From Deltaproteobacteria bacterium (GTDB lineage: Bacteria; Desulfobacterota; Desulfuromonadia; Desulfuromonadales; BM103), in NCBI GenBank assembly GCA_006226895.1, contig SBFN01000262.1, positions 1-12,983 of the forward strand: DNA of 12,983 bases, read 5' to 3'. A program made the position numbers and the translations under genes. The notes beneath the pieces were generated by a model. The model was given only the letters and a program-made list of their open reading frames with translations, did no database searches and was not told the DNA's origin. This document shows positions 6,803 through 12,665 of the stretch, piece by piece (the stretch's first letter is position 1; every line of letters begins with the position of its first letter).

Positions 6803-6877
6803 TGGAGCGGGACACGAGATTCGAACTCGCGACTTCGACCTTGGCAAGGTCGCACTCTACCACTGAGTTAGTCCCGC
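6803..6877 (-). tRNA. tRNA-Gly (anticodon GCC)
   Basis: The minus strand gives a full cloverleaf. The acceptor stem is GCGGGAC/GTCCCGC, the D-arm ACTC..GAGT, the anticodon stem CGACC/GGTCG with loop TTGCCAA giving anticodon GCC, and the T-loop TTCGAAT. The discriminator base is U and the CCA is encoded. It is a stand-alone tRNA with its own promoter and terminator. Confidence 0.97.
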
Positions 6878-6911
6878 AAAAATTGTTGGCCGTCAGTGCC
6901 AACGGATGCAC

Positions 6912-6941
6912 TTTATAGCAAAAGCCCTCCGAACAAGTCAA
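6912..6941 (-). promoter_or_regulatory. Sigma-70 promoter of tRNA-Gly
   Basis: TTGACT (6941-6936, minus strand) and TATAAA (6917-6912) are separated by 18 bp. Initiation would fall near 6905, about 28 nt before the mature tRNA. It lies between the pgsA stop codon and the tRNA. Confidence 0.7.
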
Positions 6942-6968
6942 CCGAAATTTTCAACCTTTTGAAAAAGA

Positions 6969-7556
6969 TTAGCGAGCAAACACACGGAAAAACTTTTGCA
7001 GGTAATCAATTCCGGACCAGAGGGTTAAGACAAAGGCAATAGAGAAGAAGAAAATGCCGAAGTTATGCATATTTACGTGAAAGACACCCCACTCCAGACC
7101 AAAGAACCAGTAGTAGTCATAATGTAGCATCAGACCGGGGATCGCGATCATCTGGTAAATCGTCTTGTACTTGCCGAGATCACTGGCGTCGATAACGATG
7201 CCTTCTGACGAAGCGATTGAACGCAAGCCGGTCACTATCATCTCACGTGCAAGGATAATAAAGACCGCCCAGGCTGGAACCCGGTCGAGAGGTATCAGCA
7301 TGATCAGGGCCGCCATAACAATCAACTTGTCTGCGAGGGGGTCGAGAAACTTGCCAAGGACGGTCACAACACCCCACTTGCGTGCCAGCCAGCCATCGAT
7401 AAAGTCGGTCACGGCTGCCAGACCAAAGATTGCCGCCGCCCACAAGTTGGAGATACGACTATCGGAGAGCAGCAGAATAACCACAACCGGCACAGCGGCA
7501 ACGCGTGCAAGGGTTAAAAGGTTAGGCAAGTTAAGTAAACCGGTGCGCAGGTTCAT
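6969..7556 (-). CDS. pgsA: CDP-diacylglycerol--glycerol-3-phosphate 3-phosphatidyltransferase
   Basis: A 195-residue inner-membrane enzyme that makes phosphatidylglycerophosphate from CDP-diacylglycerol and glycerol-3-phosphate, the committed step to phosphatidylglycerol and cardiolipin. The CDP-alcohol phosphotransferase signature D-x2-D-G-x2-A-R-x8-G-x3-D-x3-D is complete: Asp51, Asp54, Gly55, Ala58, Arg59, Gly68, Asp72, Asp76. The N-terminal LNLPNLLTLARVAAVP segment is typical of PgsA rather than of phosphatidylserine synthase. Several membrane segments follow, with a C-terminal hydrophobic helix near residues 165-180. The length is normal. The ATG overlaps the stop of the lytic transglycosylase gene by four bases (ATGA), which indicates translational coupling. 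Confidence 0.94.
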   Translation of the reverse strand: MNLRTGLLNLPNLLTLARVAAVPVVVILLLSDSRISNLWAAAIFGLAAVTDFIDGWLARKWGVVTVLGKFLDPLADKLIVMAALIMLIPLDRVPAWAVFIILAREMIVTGLRSIASSEGIVIDASDLGKYKTIYQMIAIPGLMLHYDYYWFFGLEWGVFHVNMHNFGIFFFSIAFVLTLWSGIDYLQKFFRVFAR

Positions 7557-8143
7557 AAGAGGGGGTCGCCGGCTTGTCGATAATAATCAAGATAGCGTTT
7601 AACTTTTTTAACATAGTTTTGGGTTTCATCGTAAGGAGGGATACCGCCGTAGCGCTTGACCGTACTCGGCCCAGAGTTATAAGCGGCCAGGGCTAATTCG
7701 ACATCATTATTAAACAGGTCAAGCATCATGCGCAGGTACTCACTTCCGCCGCGGATGTTTTCATAAGGGTCGAAAGGGTTGGACACCTTGAGGTCTTTCG
7801 CTGTCTCAGGAATCAACTGCATCAGGCCCTGAGCACCCTTGCGGGAAACGATCTTCGGCTGGTAATCGCTTTCGACCTTGATCACAGCCTTGACCAGTGC
7901 TTCTTCTAGCTGGTACGACGTGGCATGGCGACGGATGATATCAAGATAGGAACGATTGGTCGCTTTAACGGGGGCATTTTCTTTCAGGTACATATCATAG
8001 CGGCCGTGAGTCGGTGTATCGGTAAAATGCACGCGACCACTGGCGTCCACATAACGATAAATGTCAGCATCAGCAGGCGGAATCACCACAAATAGCGACA
8101 TAAGGAGCACAACCATAAAAGCTATGTTAGACATGAGAACCAT
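7553..8143 (-). CDS. Lytic transglycosylase with N-terminal DUF4124-like domain
   Basis: A 196-residue exported or membrane-anchored peptidoglycan lytic transglycosylase, which cleaves the MurNAc-GlcNAc bond. The first 25 residues or so are hydrophobic and end in a signal-type site (PPADA). Next is a short DUF4124-like segment, IYRYVDASGRVHFTDTP. The SLT domain fills the rest. Counting from the TTG at 8146, the catalytic Glu is residue 92 (VIKVESDYQP), GLMQLIPETA is at 107-116 and AAYNSGP at 154-160. I took the ATG at 8143 because AAAGG lies about 10 nt upstream; the TTG at 8146 and the ATG at 8134 are alternatives. It is the first gene of a unit with pgsA, with a candidate promoter just upstream. 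Confidence 0.92.
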   Translation of the reverse strand: MVLMSNIAFMVVLLMSLFVVIPPADADIYRYVDASGRVHFTDTPTHGRYDMYLKENAPVKATNRSYLDIIRRHATSYQLEEALVKAVIKVESDYQPKIVSRKGAQGLMQLIPETAKDLKVSNPFDPYENIRGGSEYLRMMLDLFNNDVELALAAYNSGPSTVKRYGGIPPYDETQNYVKKVKRYLDYYRQAGDPLL

Positions 8144-8166
8144 CAAAAAGGACCTTTCATCTCTCC

Positions 8167-8195
8167 TATATATATTAAAAACCTCTGTATTTCAA
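8167..8195 (-). promoter_or_regulatory. Candidate promoter of the transglycosylase-pgsA unit
   Basis: TTGAAA (8195-8190, minus strand) and TATATA (8172-8167) are 17 bp apart. Initiation would fall near 8160, giving a very short leader. It diverges from the nadB promoter about 13 bp away, so the two may interfere or share a regulator. Confidence 0.5.
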
Positions 8196-8207
8196 CAAGT
8201 TTAGGTC

Positions 8208-8236
8208 TTGACAGGGGCCTGTTGCGCTCGGATAAT
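8208..8236 (+). promoter_or_regulatory. Sigma-70 promoter of nadB
   Basis: A perfect TTGACA (8208-8213) is followed after exactly 17 bp by GATAAT (8231-8236), five of six bases matching the -10 consensus. Initiation near 8243 leaves a leader of about 60 nt before the nadB ATG. Confidence 0.75.
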
Positions 8237-8305
8237 GAGTTTCCCTGAAAAGAGCCGTGATTTAACATTATTGATTCACATTGCAAAGCACAGGCCATCT
8301 CCCAT

Positions 8306-9904
8306 ATGAAGATAACATCTGACTTCCTCGTAGTCGGCAGCGGCATCGCCGGCCTCTGCTACGCCCTGACAGTAGCAGAACGTGGCCAGGTTGCGTTGAT
8401 CACCAAGAGGGAAATCTCGACAACCGCGACCAGGCTCGCTCAAGGCGGCATCGCAGCGGTATCCAATGCCGACGACTCTTTTAACCAACACATTGAAGAC
8501 ACCATGGAAGCCGGAGCCTGGCTCCCCGACGATAAAATCGTCCGCATGGTGGTCGAAAATGGTCCGAAGGCCATAGAAGACCTGATCAAATGGGGCGTCA
8601 ACTTCTCCCGTAAAGAAGACCAGTCCTACGACTTGACCAGAGAAGGCGGTCACAGCCAACGGCGTATCTACCACTCCAAAGACGAAACCGGCAAAGAGAT
8701 CGAACGGGCTCTGGTAGAAGCGGTCCAGGCGCATCCGAACATTACGATCTACGAAAACCATATCGCCGTAGACCTGATTACGGAAGCCAAGGTTACCAGG
8801 CGTCGTCTCAAGCCCGATCGCTGCCTGGGAGTTTATGTCCTCAACCGCGAAATGGGCCAGGTTGGAACCTTTGAGGCCCCCATAACAGTTCTTGCAACCG
8901 GCGGCGCTGGCAAAGTCTACCTCTACACCTGCAACCCTGACATTGCTACCGGCGATGGCATCGCCATGGCTTACCGGGCCGGCGCAACCATTGCCAACAT
9001 GGAATTCATGCAGTTCCATCCCACGACCCTCTATCATCCGCATGCCAAGAGTTTTTTGATATCAGAGGCGGTCAGGGGTGAAGGTGCCATCTTGAGGCGC
9101 AGCGACGGCACCGCCTTTATGGAGAATTACCACCCGCTGAAAGACCTCGCACCACGGGATATAGTTGCCCGAGCCATCGACCATGAGATGAAGGTCCACG
9201 GAGACGACTGCGCCTTCCTCGATATTACGCACATGGATGCGGAGTTCATCAAGGATCGTTTCCCGCATATCTACGAGACCTGCCTTTCCTATGGGATAGA
9301 CATGACAAAAGAGGCGATCCCCGTGGTCCCTGCCGCTCATTATCTCTGCGGCGGTGTCAAGGTGGACTCCTGGGGAGAAGCCGATATCAACAACCTCTTT
9401 GCCATTGGCGAAGTGTCATGCAGCGGCCTGCATGGAGCCAACAGGTTGGCCAGCAACAGCCTGCTGGAAGGGATTGTCTTTGCCCAGCGTGCAGCAGAGA
9501 AGTCACTGGAGCTTACCAGCAAGCCCATCCCCCCCTGCCCCACTATCGACCTGTGGGACTCAGGGAGTGCAAAAGACAGCGATGAAGAGGTGGTCGTTGC
9601 CCACAACTGGGATGAGATCCGACTCTGCATGTGGAACTATGTCGGCATCGTGCGCTCCGACAAGCGATTGATCAGGGCCCTGCGACGCGTCCAGATGATT
9701 CAGGAAGAGATTGCAGATTATTACTGGGACTTCCTGATTACCCCAGACCTTATCGAGTTGCGCAACATCGCCACCGTTTCCGAGTTGATCATCCGCTGTG
9801 CCTTGCGTCGCAAAGAAAGCCGCGGTCTGCACTACAATATCGACTACCTGGAAAAGGATGATATCCATTGGAAGCAGTACACCCTGATCCGTAAAACATT
9901 TTAA
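8306..9904 (+). CDS. nadB: L-aspartate oxidase
   Basis: A 532-residue cytosolic FAD enzyme that oxidises L-aspartate to iminoaspartate, the first step of de novo NAD synthesis; NadA then forms quinolinate. The dinucleotide-binding motif VVGSGIAG is at residues 9-16 and the flavin segment TRLAQGGIAAV at 42-52. The active-site set known from the E. coli enzyme is conserved at a nearly constant offset: Glu113 (TREGGHS), His238 (MQFHPT), Arg284 (APRDIVARAI), His345 (AAHYLCGG) and Arg380 (GANRLASNS). This set and the helical C-terminal domain (about 430-532) separate it from fumarate reductase/succinate dehydrogenase flavoproteins. The length is normal. The ATG at 8306 lacks a good Shine-Dalgarno, but the flavin motif begins at once, so the start is sound. 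Neither nadA nor nadC is in the window. Confidence 0.97.
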   Translation: MKITSDFLVVGSGIAGLCYALTVAERGQVALITKREISTTATRLAQGGIAAVSNADDSFNQHIEDTMEAGAWLPDDKIVRMVVENGPKAIEDLIKWGVNFSRKEDQSYDLTREGGHSQRRIYHSKDETGKEIERALVEAVQAHPNITIYENHIAVDLITEAKVTRRRLKPDRCLGVYVLNREMGQVGTFEAPITVLATGGAGKVYLYTCNPDIATGDGIAMAYRAGATIANMEFMQFHPTTLYHPHAKSFLISEAVRGEGAILRRSDGTAFMENYHPLKDLAPRDIVARAIDHEMKVHGDDCAFLDITHMDAEFIKDRFPHIYETCLSYGIDMTKEAIPVVPAAHYLCGGVKVDSWGEADINNLFAIGEVSCSGLHGANRLASNSLLEGIVFAQRAAEKSLELTSKPIPPCPTIDLWDSGSAKDSDEEVVVAHNWDEIRLCMWNYVGIVRSDKRLIRALRRVQMIQEEIADYYWDFLITPDLIELRNIATVSELIIRCALRRKESRGLHYNIDYLEKDDIHWKQYTLIRKTF

Positions 9905-9951
9905 CCGTTATTATAGCCACTGGTTGAAAGTGAAAAGAACGGGAGAAGATT

Positions 9952-10224
9952 GTGACAATTGACGATTACCGTAAGGAGATTAACCGACTTGACAGCGAGC
10001 TGCTGCGCATATTCAACGAGCGCGCCGCCCTGGCTTTAAAGATCGGTGAGATCAAAAAAGAGATGAAGATTCCGGTTTACGATCCGGCGAGAGAAAAGCG
10101 GATCTTTGAGGCCATGTCTAACGACAACCCTGGGCCACTGGAGAATGAGGCCATCACCCGCCTTTTTGAACGTGTTATTGACGAGTCACGCCGCCTCGAG
10201 CGGATTCGCACGAAAGGTCTATAA
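9952..10224 (+). CDS. Chorismate mutase, AroQ class (monofunctional)
   Basis: A 90-residue all-helical cytosolic enzyme that converts chorismate to prephenate, leading to phenylalanine and tyrosine. The AroQ active-site pattern aligns with the E. coli P-protein domain: Arg7 (YRKEI), Arg24 (NERAAL), Lys35 (GEIKK), then Asp44, Arg47 and Glu48 (YDPARE). The residue matching E. coli Gln88 is Glu79 (ESRRLE), a known natural alternative. The protein is one domain with no prephenate dehydratase, ACT or DAHP synthase part, and no signal peptide. The start is GTG at 9952 with GGGAGAAG just upstream; no ATG start fits. It lies 47 bp after nadB on the same strand and 3 bp before the FXD-domain gene, with which it should be cotranscribed. 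Confidence 0.92.
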   Translation: MTIDDYRKEINRLDSELLRIFNERAALALKIGEIKKEMKIPVYDPAREKRIFEAMSNDNPGPLENEAITRLFERVIDESRRLERIRTKGL

Positions 10225-10227
10225 AAG

Positions 10228-10437
10228 ATGCTGATTGTCATGAGAAAAAATGCCCGCGAGAGAGAGCTCGAGGACGTGAAACAATACCTGGTCGATCACG
10301 ACTTCGACTTTCATCAGTCGACCGGAGCTAACCGCACTATCATTGGAGTCATCGGTGACCCCGACACTGCCAACCGAGCAGAGCTGGAAAGCAAGAGCGG
10401 GGTTCACGTGATCTTCAAAATTCCCGATGAGACCTGA
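10228..10437 (+). CDS. Stand-alone DAHP synthase FXD (ferredoxin-like) regulatory domain
   Basis: A 69-residue soluble protein that matches, nearly end to end, the N-terminal FXD domain of Thermotoga-type DAHP synthase: a first strand MLIVMRKN, a helix, the FHQSTG turn, the diagnostic NRTIIGVIGDP (residues 35-45), a second helix and a last strand VHVIFKI. In DAHP synthase this domain closes over the barrel and binds tyrosine for feedback inhibition. His29 and Ser31, which I recall as tyrosine contacts in the Thermotoga enzyme, occur at the same positions here. The protein then ends; no catalytic barrel follows in any frame, so a simple frameshift is not the cause. The ATG is 3 bp after the chorismate mutase stop, with AAAGG about 10 nt upstream. 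It may be a free regulatory subunit or the remnant of a truncated aroF. The domain call is firm; the function is inference. Confidence 0.8.
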   Translation: MLIVMRKNARERELEDVKQYLVDHDFDFHQSTGANRTIIGVIGDPDTANRAELESKSGVHVIFKIPDET

Positions 10438-10561
10438 AGCAGAAGGCACAAGCAATCTTACCCGACTCTCAATTTTCTTCGTTCTGCTACTCTGCTCTTG
10501 CACCGGGCAGGAGCCGATCAAGGTCGGCTTTACAGGAGAGCTCTCAGGAAAATCCAGTTAA
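10427..10561 (+). pseudogene. 5' stub of a periplasmic substrate-binding lipoprotein gene
   Basis: This frame opens at an ATG inside the end of the FXD gene (11-bp overlap) and gives 44 residues before TAA. It has a hydrophobic signal segment LSIFFVLLL, a loose lipobox LCSC at about residues 22-25, and then PIKVGFTGELSGKSS, which resembles the first strand of amino-acid/amide-binding proteins of ABC transporters (Peripla_BP_6 type; 'IKVGF.G.LSG'). Full proteins are several hundred residues, and I find no continuation in the other plus-strand frames, so a deletion or rearrangement is more likely than one frameshift. There is no Shine-Dalgarno; translation would depend on coupling to the FXD gene. 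It could also be an expressed small lipoprotein. Confidence 0.55.
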
Positions 10562-10828
10562 CGTTGGCCTGATCGTGCAACAGATCCCCTCTTATTGACG
10601 AGGCCCTTGAGAACCTCTACTGCAGTGACAGGACGAAGTTACGCCAGCCCCTACTAGAAACACGGCCGTTTGCCCCCCCCTGAAACGGGCCGGAAGGACA
10701 AACTTTCTGTGGGTAGAAAGCTCAGGAAGCCGGCAAGGGAATATACCCTCCGCCAGGAGCAAGGCGTTTGGCGGGTCGCGTCCCGCCGGTTTTACCTCTA
10801 AACCTTACAAAACACAAAAGAGAAGAGG
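10562..10828. other. Structured, apparently non-coding region; candidate small RNA
   Basis: No convincing gene. On the plus strand the sequence can form successive hairpins: CGGCC.GTTT with AAACGGGCCG around a run of eight C's (about 10663-10693), CTTTCT/AGAAAG (about 10704-10721) enclosed by a possible GCCGG/CCGGC stem, GGG..CCC, CGCC/GGCG, and last the terminator-like GGCGGG/CCCGCC. A weak possible -35/-10 pair starts with TTGACG at 10595. I could not match it to any riboswitch or RNA family I know (RNase P, SRP, tmRNA, cobalamin, GEMM, guanidine). It may instead be the decayed remainder of the lipoprotein locus. Confidence 0.4.
10770..10793 (+). terminator. Terminator-like hairpin ending the nadB-side transcription block
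   Basis: A 6-bp GC stem GGCGGG/CCCGCC (10770-10775 with 10782-10787) is followed by GGTTTT. The T run is short and two G's intervene, so efficiency is uncertain. It is placed where the rightward genes meet the leftward DUF2817 gene. Confidence 0.5.
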
Positions 10829-11926
10829 TCACTCAGCCCATGCTCTCAAGGCCCTCTCAACAACATCCCTGCCCTGCTCCATCACGCTCTCTTTCCACGC
10901 ATCGTCATCCGGATAAAACGCTCTCAACAGTCGTTCTTTTATCGCGGCGGCATCACCAGATCTCAGGTCACCATGATGATACAGCCAGTTCTCCGCTCTA
11001 AGTGCATTAAACACAGTCATCGCTGAAAACGTTCCAAACTCAAGGCCTACAGCGGTGACTTCAGACGTTGGCAGCATATCAACAAAGGCCTGGTTGATCG
11101 TTCCAACCAGGCGGCTTGACACTGAACCACCTGTAATCGTTGATTTGGCCCGCTCAAAGCCCCAGGTTGAGACCGCACGTTCAAACACAGGGTCATCCTG
11201 TGAGGCATCCACAACCACCTCGCCCTTGCCATACGACCCAAGACCGGTATGCAAATCAACGACCGTAACACGCGAGCAACGGATCAGATGCTTTTCTGTA
11301 AGACGACGTAGAAGTTGGTTCGACCAGATCTCAAAATGACCGCCATAAAAAAGTCCATAAGGGTGTGAGTACTGGCCATGCGTTACAGCATGTTGCAATC
11401 TGGACCGCCCATGGCAGAGACGGTAACAGAGGATTTTCAGTTGAGCTGACAGCTCAGTGACACGGGAGAGAGAGCGTGGAGCGATTGCCTTCGCCAACTG
11501 GTCATAATCATAATTATTCGGTCCGGATTTAGCGTGGTTGATAAAGTTTCGGTTTAAATCAACATTGTCTTCGTTAAACCTTCTTTTCTCAGCAAATCCG
11601 TAAGGATTCAGGGCGTGTATTATTATGACTTTAACCTCAGGGCACAGGAGACGAAAAACACCTTCAAACAACAACCCTGTCTGTATGCCGGAACCAGCAA
11701 ACCCTTCTACGCCATGAGTCCCGGAGATAATGACTAAAGCGTTTACAGCATCGGCCTGACCAAGAACTGCGACGTCAGTAAAGAGTTCCTCACCTTTTGA
11801 TGAAAGTGCAGGAGCGATAAAACTCTCTGTCTCTGCACCGCAGGCATGAACCGCGGCGAGAAAAGATTGTCGTGCAGAGTTATAATCAGGGGGGAAATAT
11901 TGCGCTGTTTGCATAAAAACTCTCAT
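10829..11926 (-). CDS. DUF2817 family (M14-like) zinc metallopeptidase
   Basis: A 365-residue protein of the DUF2817 family, related to M14 carboxypeptidases. Likely zinc ligands and catalytic positions are visible: His71 and Glu74 in GTHGVEGFAGSG, the N-V-D-L-N-R-N-F motif at 121-128 (substrate carboxylate and arginine), His226 in VDLHTGLG, and Glu296 in GLEFGTF as the probable general base. The family's conserved NPYGFAEKRR precedes the NRN motif. There is no signal peptide, so it is probably cytosolic. Substrates of the family are essentially unknown. The ATG at 11926 is the longest start; the ATG at 11914 (MQTAQYF) also fits the family and has GAGAG upstream. It lies between two terminator hairpins and appears to be a single-gene unit. 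Confidence 0.88.
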   Translation of the reverse strand: MRVFMQTAQYFPPDYNSARQSFLAAVHACGAETESFIAPALSSKGEELFTDVAVLGQADAVNALVIISGTHGVEGFAGSGIQTGLLFEGVFRLLCPEVKVIIIHALNPYGFAEKRRFNEDNVDLNRNFINHAKSGPNNYDYDQLAKAIAPRSLSRVTELSAQLKILCYRLCHGRSRLQHAVTHGQYSHPYGLFYGGHFEIWSNQLLRRLTEKHLIRCSRVTVVDLHTGLGSYGKGEVVVDASQDDPVFERAVSTWGFERAKSTITGGSVSSRLVGTINQAFVDMLPTSEVTAVGLEFGTFSAMTVFNALRAENWLYHHGDLRSGDAAAIKERLLRAFYPDDDAWKESVMEQGRDVVERALRAWAE

Positions 11927-11946
11927 TTACCACGCATAAATTGAGC

Positions 11947-11992
11947 AAAAAAAACCGGGAGAAACGTAGCGACTAAACTGCTTCAATCCCGG
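11947..11992 (-). terminator. Intrinsic terminator after the 139-residue hypothetical gene
   Basis: On the minus strand CCGGGA (11992-11987) pairs with TCCCGG (11960-11955) and is followed by eight T's (11954-11947). The loop is long (26 nt) but can pair internally in part. It starts about 25 bp after the stop codon at 12018. Confidence 0.7.
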
Positions 11993-12017
11993 CCTTCAAC
12001 CCCGTGTTTTCAGATTT

Positions 12018-12434
12018 TCAGTGACTCATACTTCCGAATATATCTCTAACTTCCTGGTCAAGTTGTAAACAGGGTGTGACCACAACCTCTTTCCCTGCCA
12101 CGTTGGTCTTGAAACGCTGTGCATCCATATTGTGCATGTACGCATCGCGAAGTTGATCATTCAACTTTTGAATCTGAGCTTGATCAAGGCCCTTTTCCCT
12201 GGCTGCTGCGAGAAAACTCTGAACAGCCCCATCCTGAATCATAGCGACACCAAACCTCTTCGGCGGTTTGCCGATAAATACGTAAGCATGATCTTGTGCC
12301 GGGACAACCTCAAGGGTGTCTTTGACCTGTCCCATCAGGTCCTGCAACTGGTCTTCAACTTCGTGAACCTGTTCAGCAGCAGGATTGCCCGAATCAAGCT
12401 CAGGGTATTTCAACTTCTTACTGAAAAAGCCCAT
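12018..12434 (-). CDS. Hypothetical cytosolic protein, 138-139 residues
   Basis: I do not recognise this protein. It has no signal peptide or membrane segment. The start MGFFSKKLKYPELDSG is basic; residues 18-45 are an acidic, glutamine-rich amphipathic helix (VHEVEDQLQDLMGQVKDTLE) that could form a coiled coil. The middle VPAQDHAYVFIGKPPKRFGVAMI looks like a beta-hairpin, and it is followed by helices (SFLAAAREKGLDQAQIQKLNDQLRDAY) and a final strand KEVVVTPCLQLDQEV. The single Cys in TPCLQL is unremarkable. Two ATGs are adjacent (12437 and 12434); AAAGGAG gives better spacing to 12434. The gene stands alone, ended by a T8 terminator and preceded by a cluster of palindromes that may be regulatory. 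Confidence 0.75.
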   Translation of the reverse strand: MGFFSKKLKYPELDSGNPAAEQVHEVEDQLQDLMGQVKDTLEVVPAQDHAYVFIGKPPKRFGVAMIQDGAVQSFLAAAREKGLDQAQIQKLNDQLRDAYMHNMDAQRFKTNVAGKEVVVTPCLQLDQEVRDIFGSMSH

Positions 12435-12489
12435 CATTAGCTCCTTTCTTGAATTAACGGGGATAACTACATGCTTTTAGAGTAGCAGG

Positions 12490-12571
12490 GAATTGAGTCA
12501 ATTCAAGGTGCTGATAAATAAGGTCTTTATCTGAGACAAACGGACTTACAACCCAAAAAAAGGCTGTAAGT
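12490..12571. promoter_or_regulatory. Cluster of three inverted repeats upstream of the hypothetical gene
   Basis: Within 82 bp there are three separate perfect or near-perfect inverted repeats: GAATTGAgTCAATTC (12490-12504), GATAAA-7-TTTATC (12513-12531), and ACTTACA-14-TGTAAGT (12544-12571). The first lies about 55-70 bp before the start codon, a usual operator position. None is followed by a T run on the minus strand, so they are not typical terminators. Confidence 0.4.
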
Positions 12572-12665
12572 ATTAAACGAAAAACGCGAGGGATTAAAGA
12601 CTTCAGCTTTTACTGTTTTTGTGTAACAGGACGCACTCCCAATTGTTCAGTTTATAGAGGTTCAG

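Noticed and set aside
6948..6965. AT-rich stem TTTTCAA/TTGAAAA just after the pgsA stop as a terminator.
   Set aside because: It is a weak stem followed by only three T's; it may contribute, but I would not call it a terminator.
8276..9043. Long open frame of about 255 codons on the minus strand opposite nadB.
   Set aside because: It is antisense to a fully conserved nadB with all active-site residues; the frame is a by-product of nadB codon use.
10228..10561. A frameshift joining the FXD frame to a DAHP synthase catalytic domain.
   Set aside because: None of the three plus-strand frames downstream shows DAHP synthase motifs; the overlapping frame is a lipoprotein start instead.
10750..10775. 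GGAGCAAGGC in the structured region recalls a conserved string of bacterial RNase P RNA.
   Set aside because: The other RNase P core elements are absent and the string here is explained by a local CGCC/GGCG hairpin.
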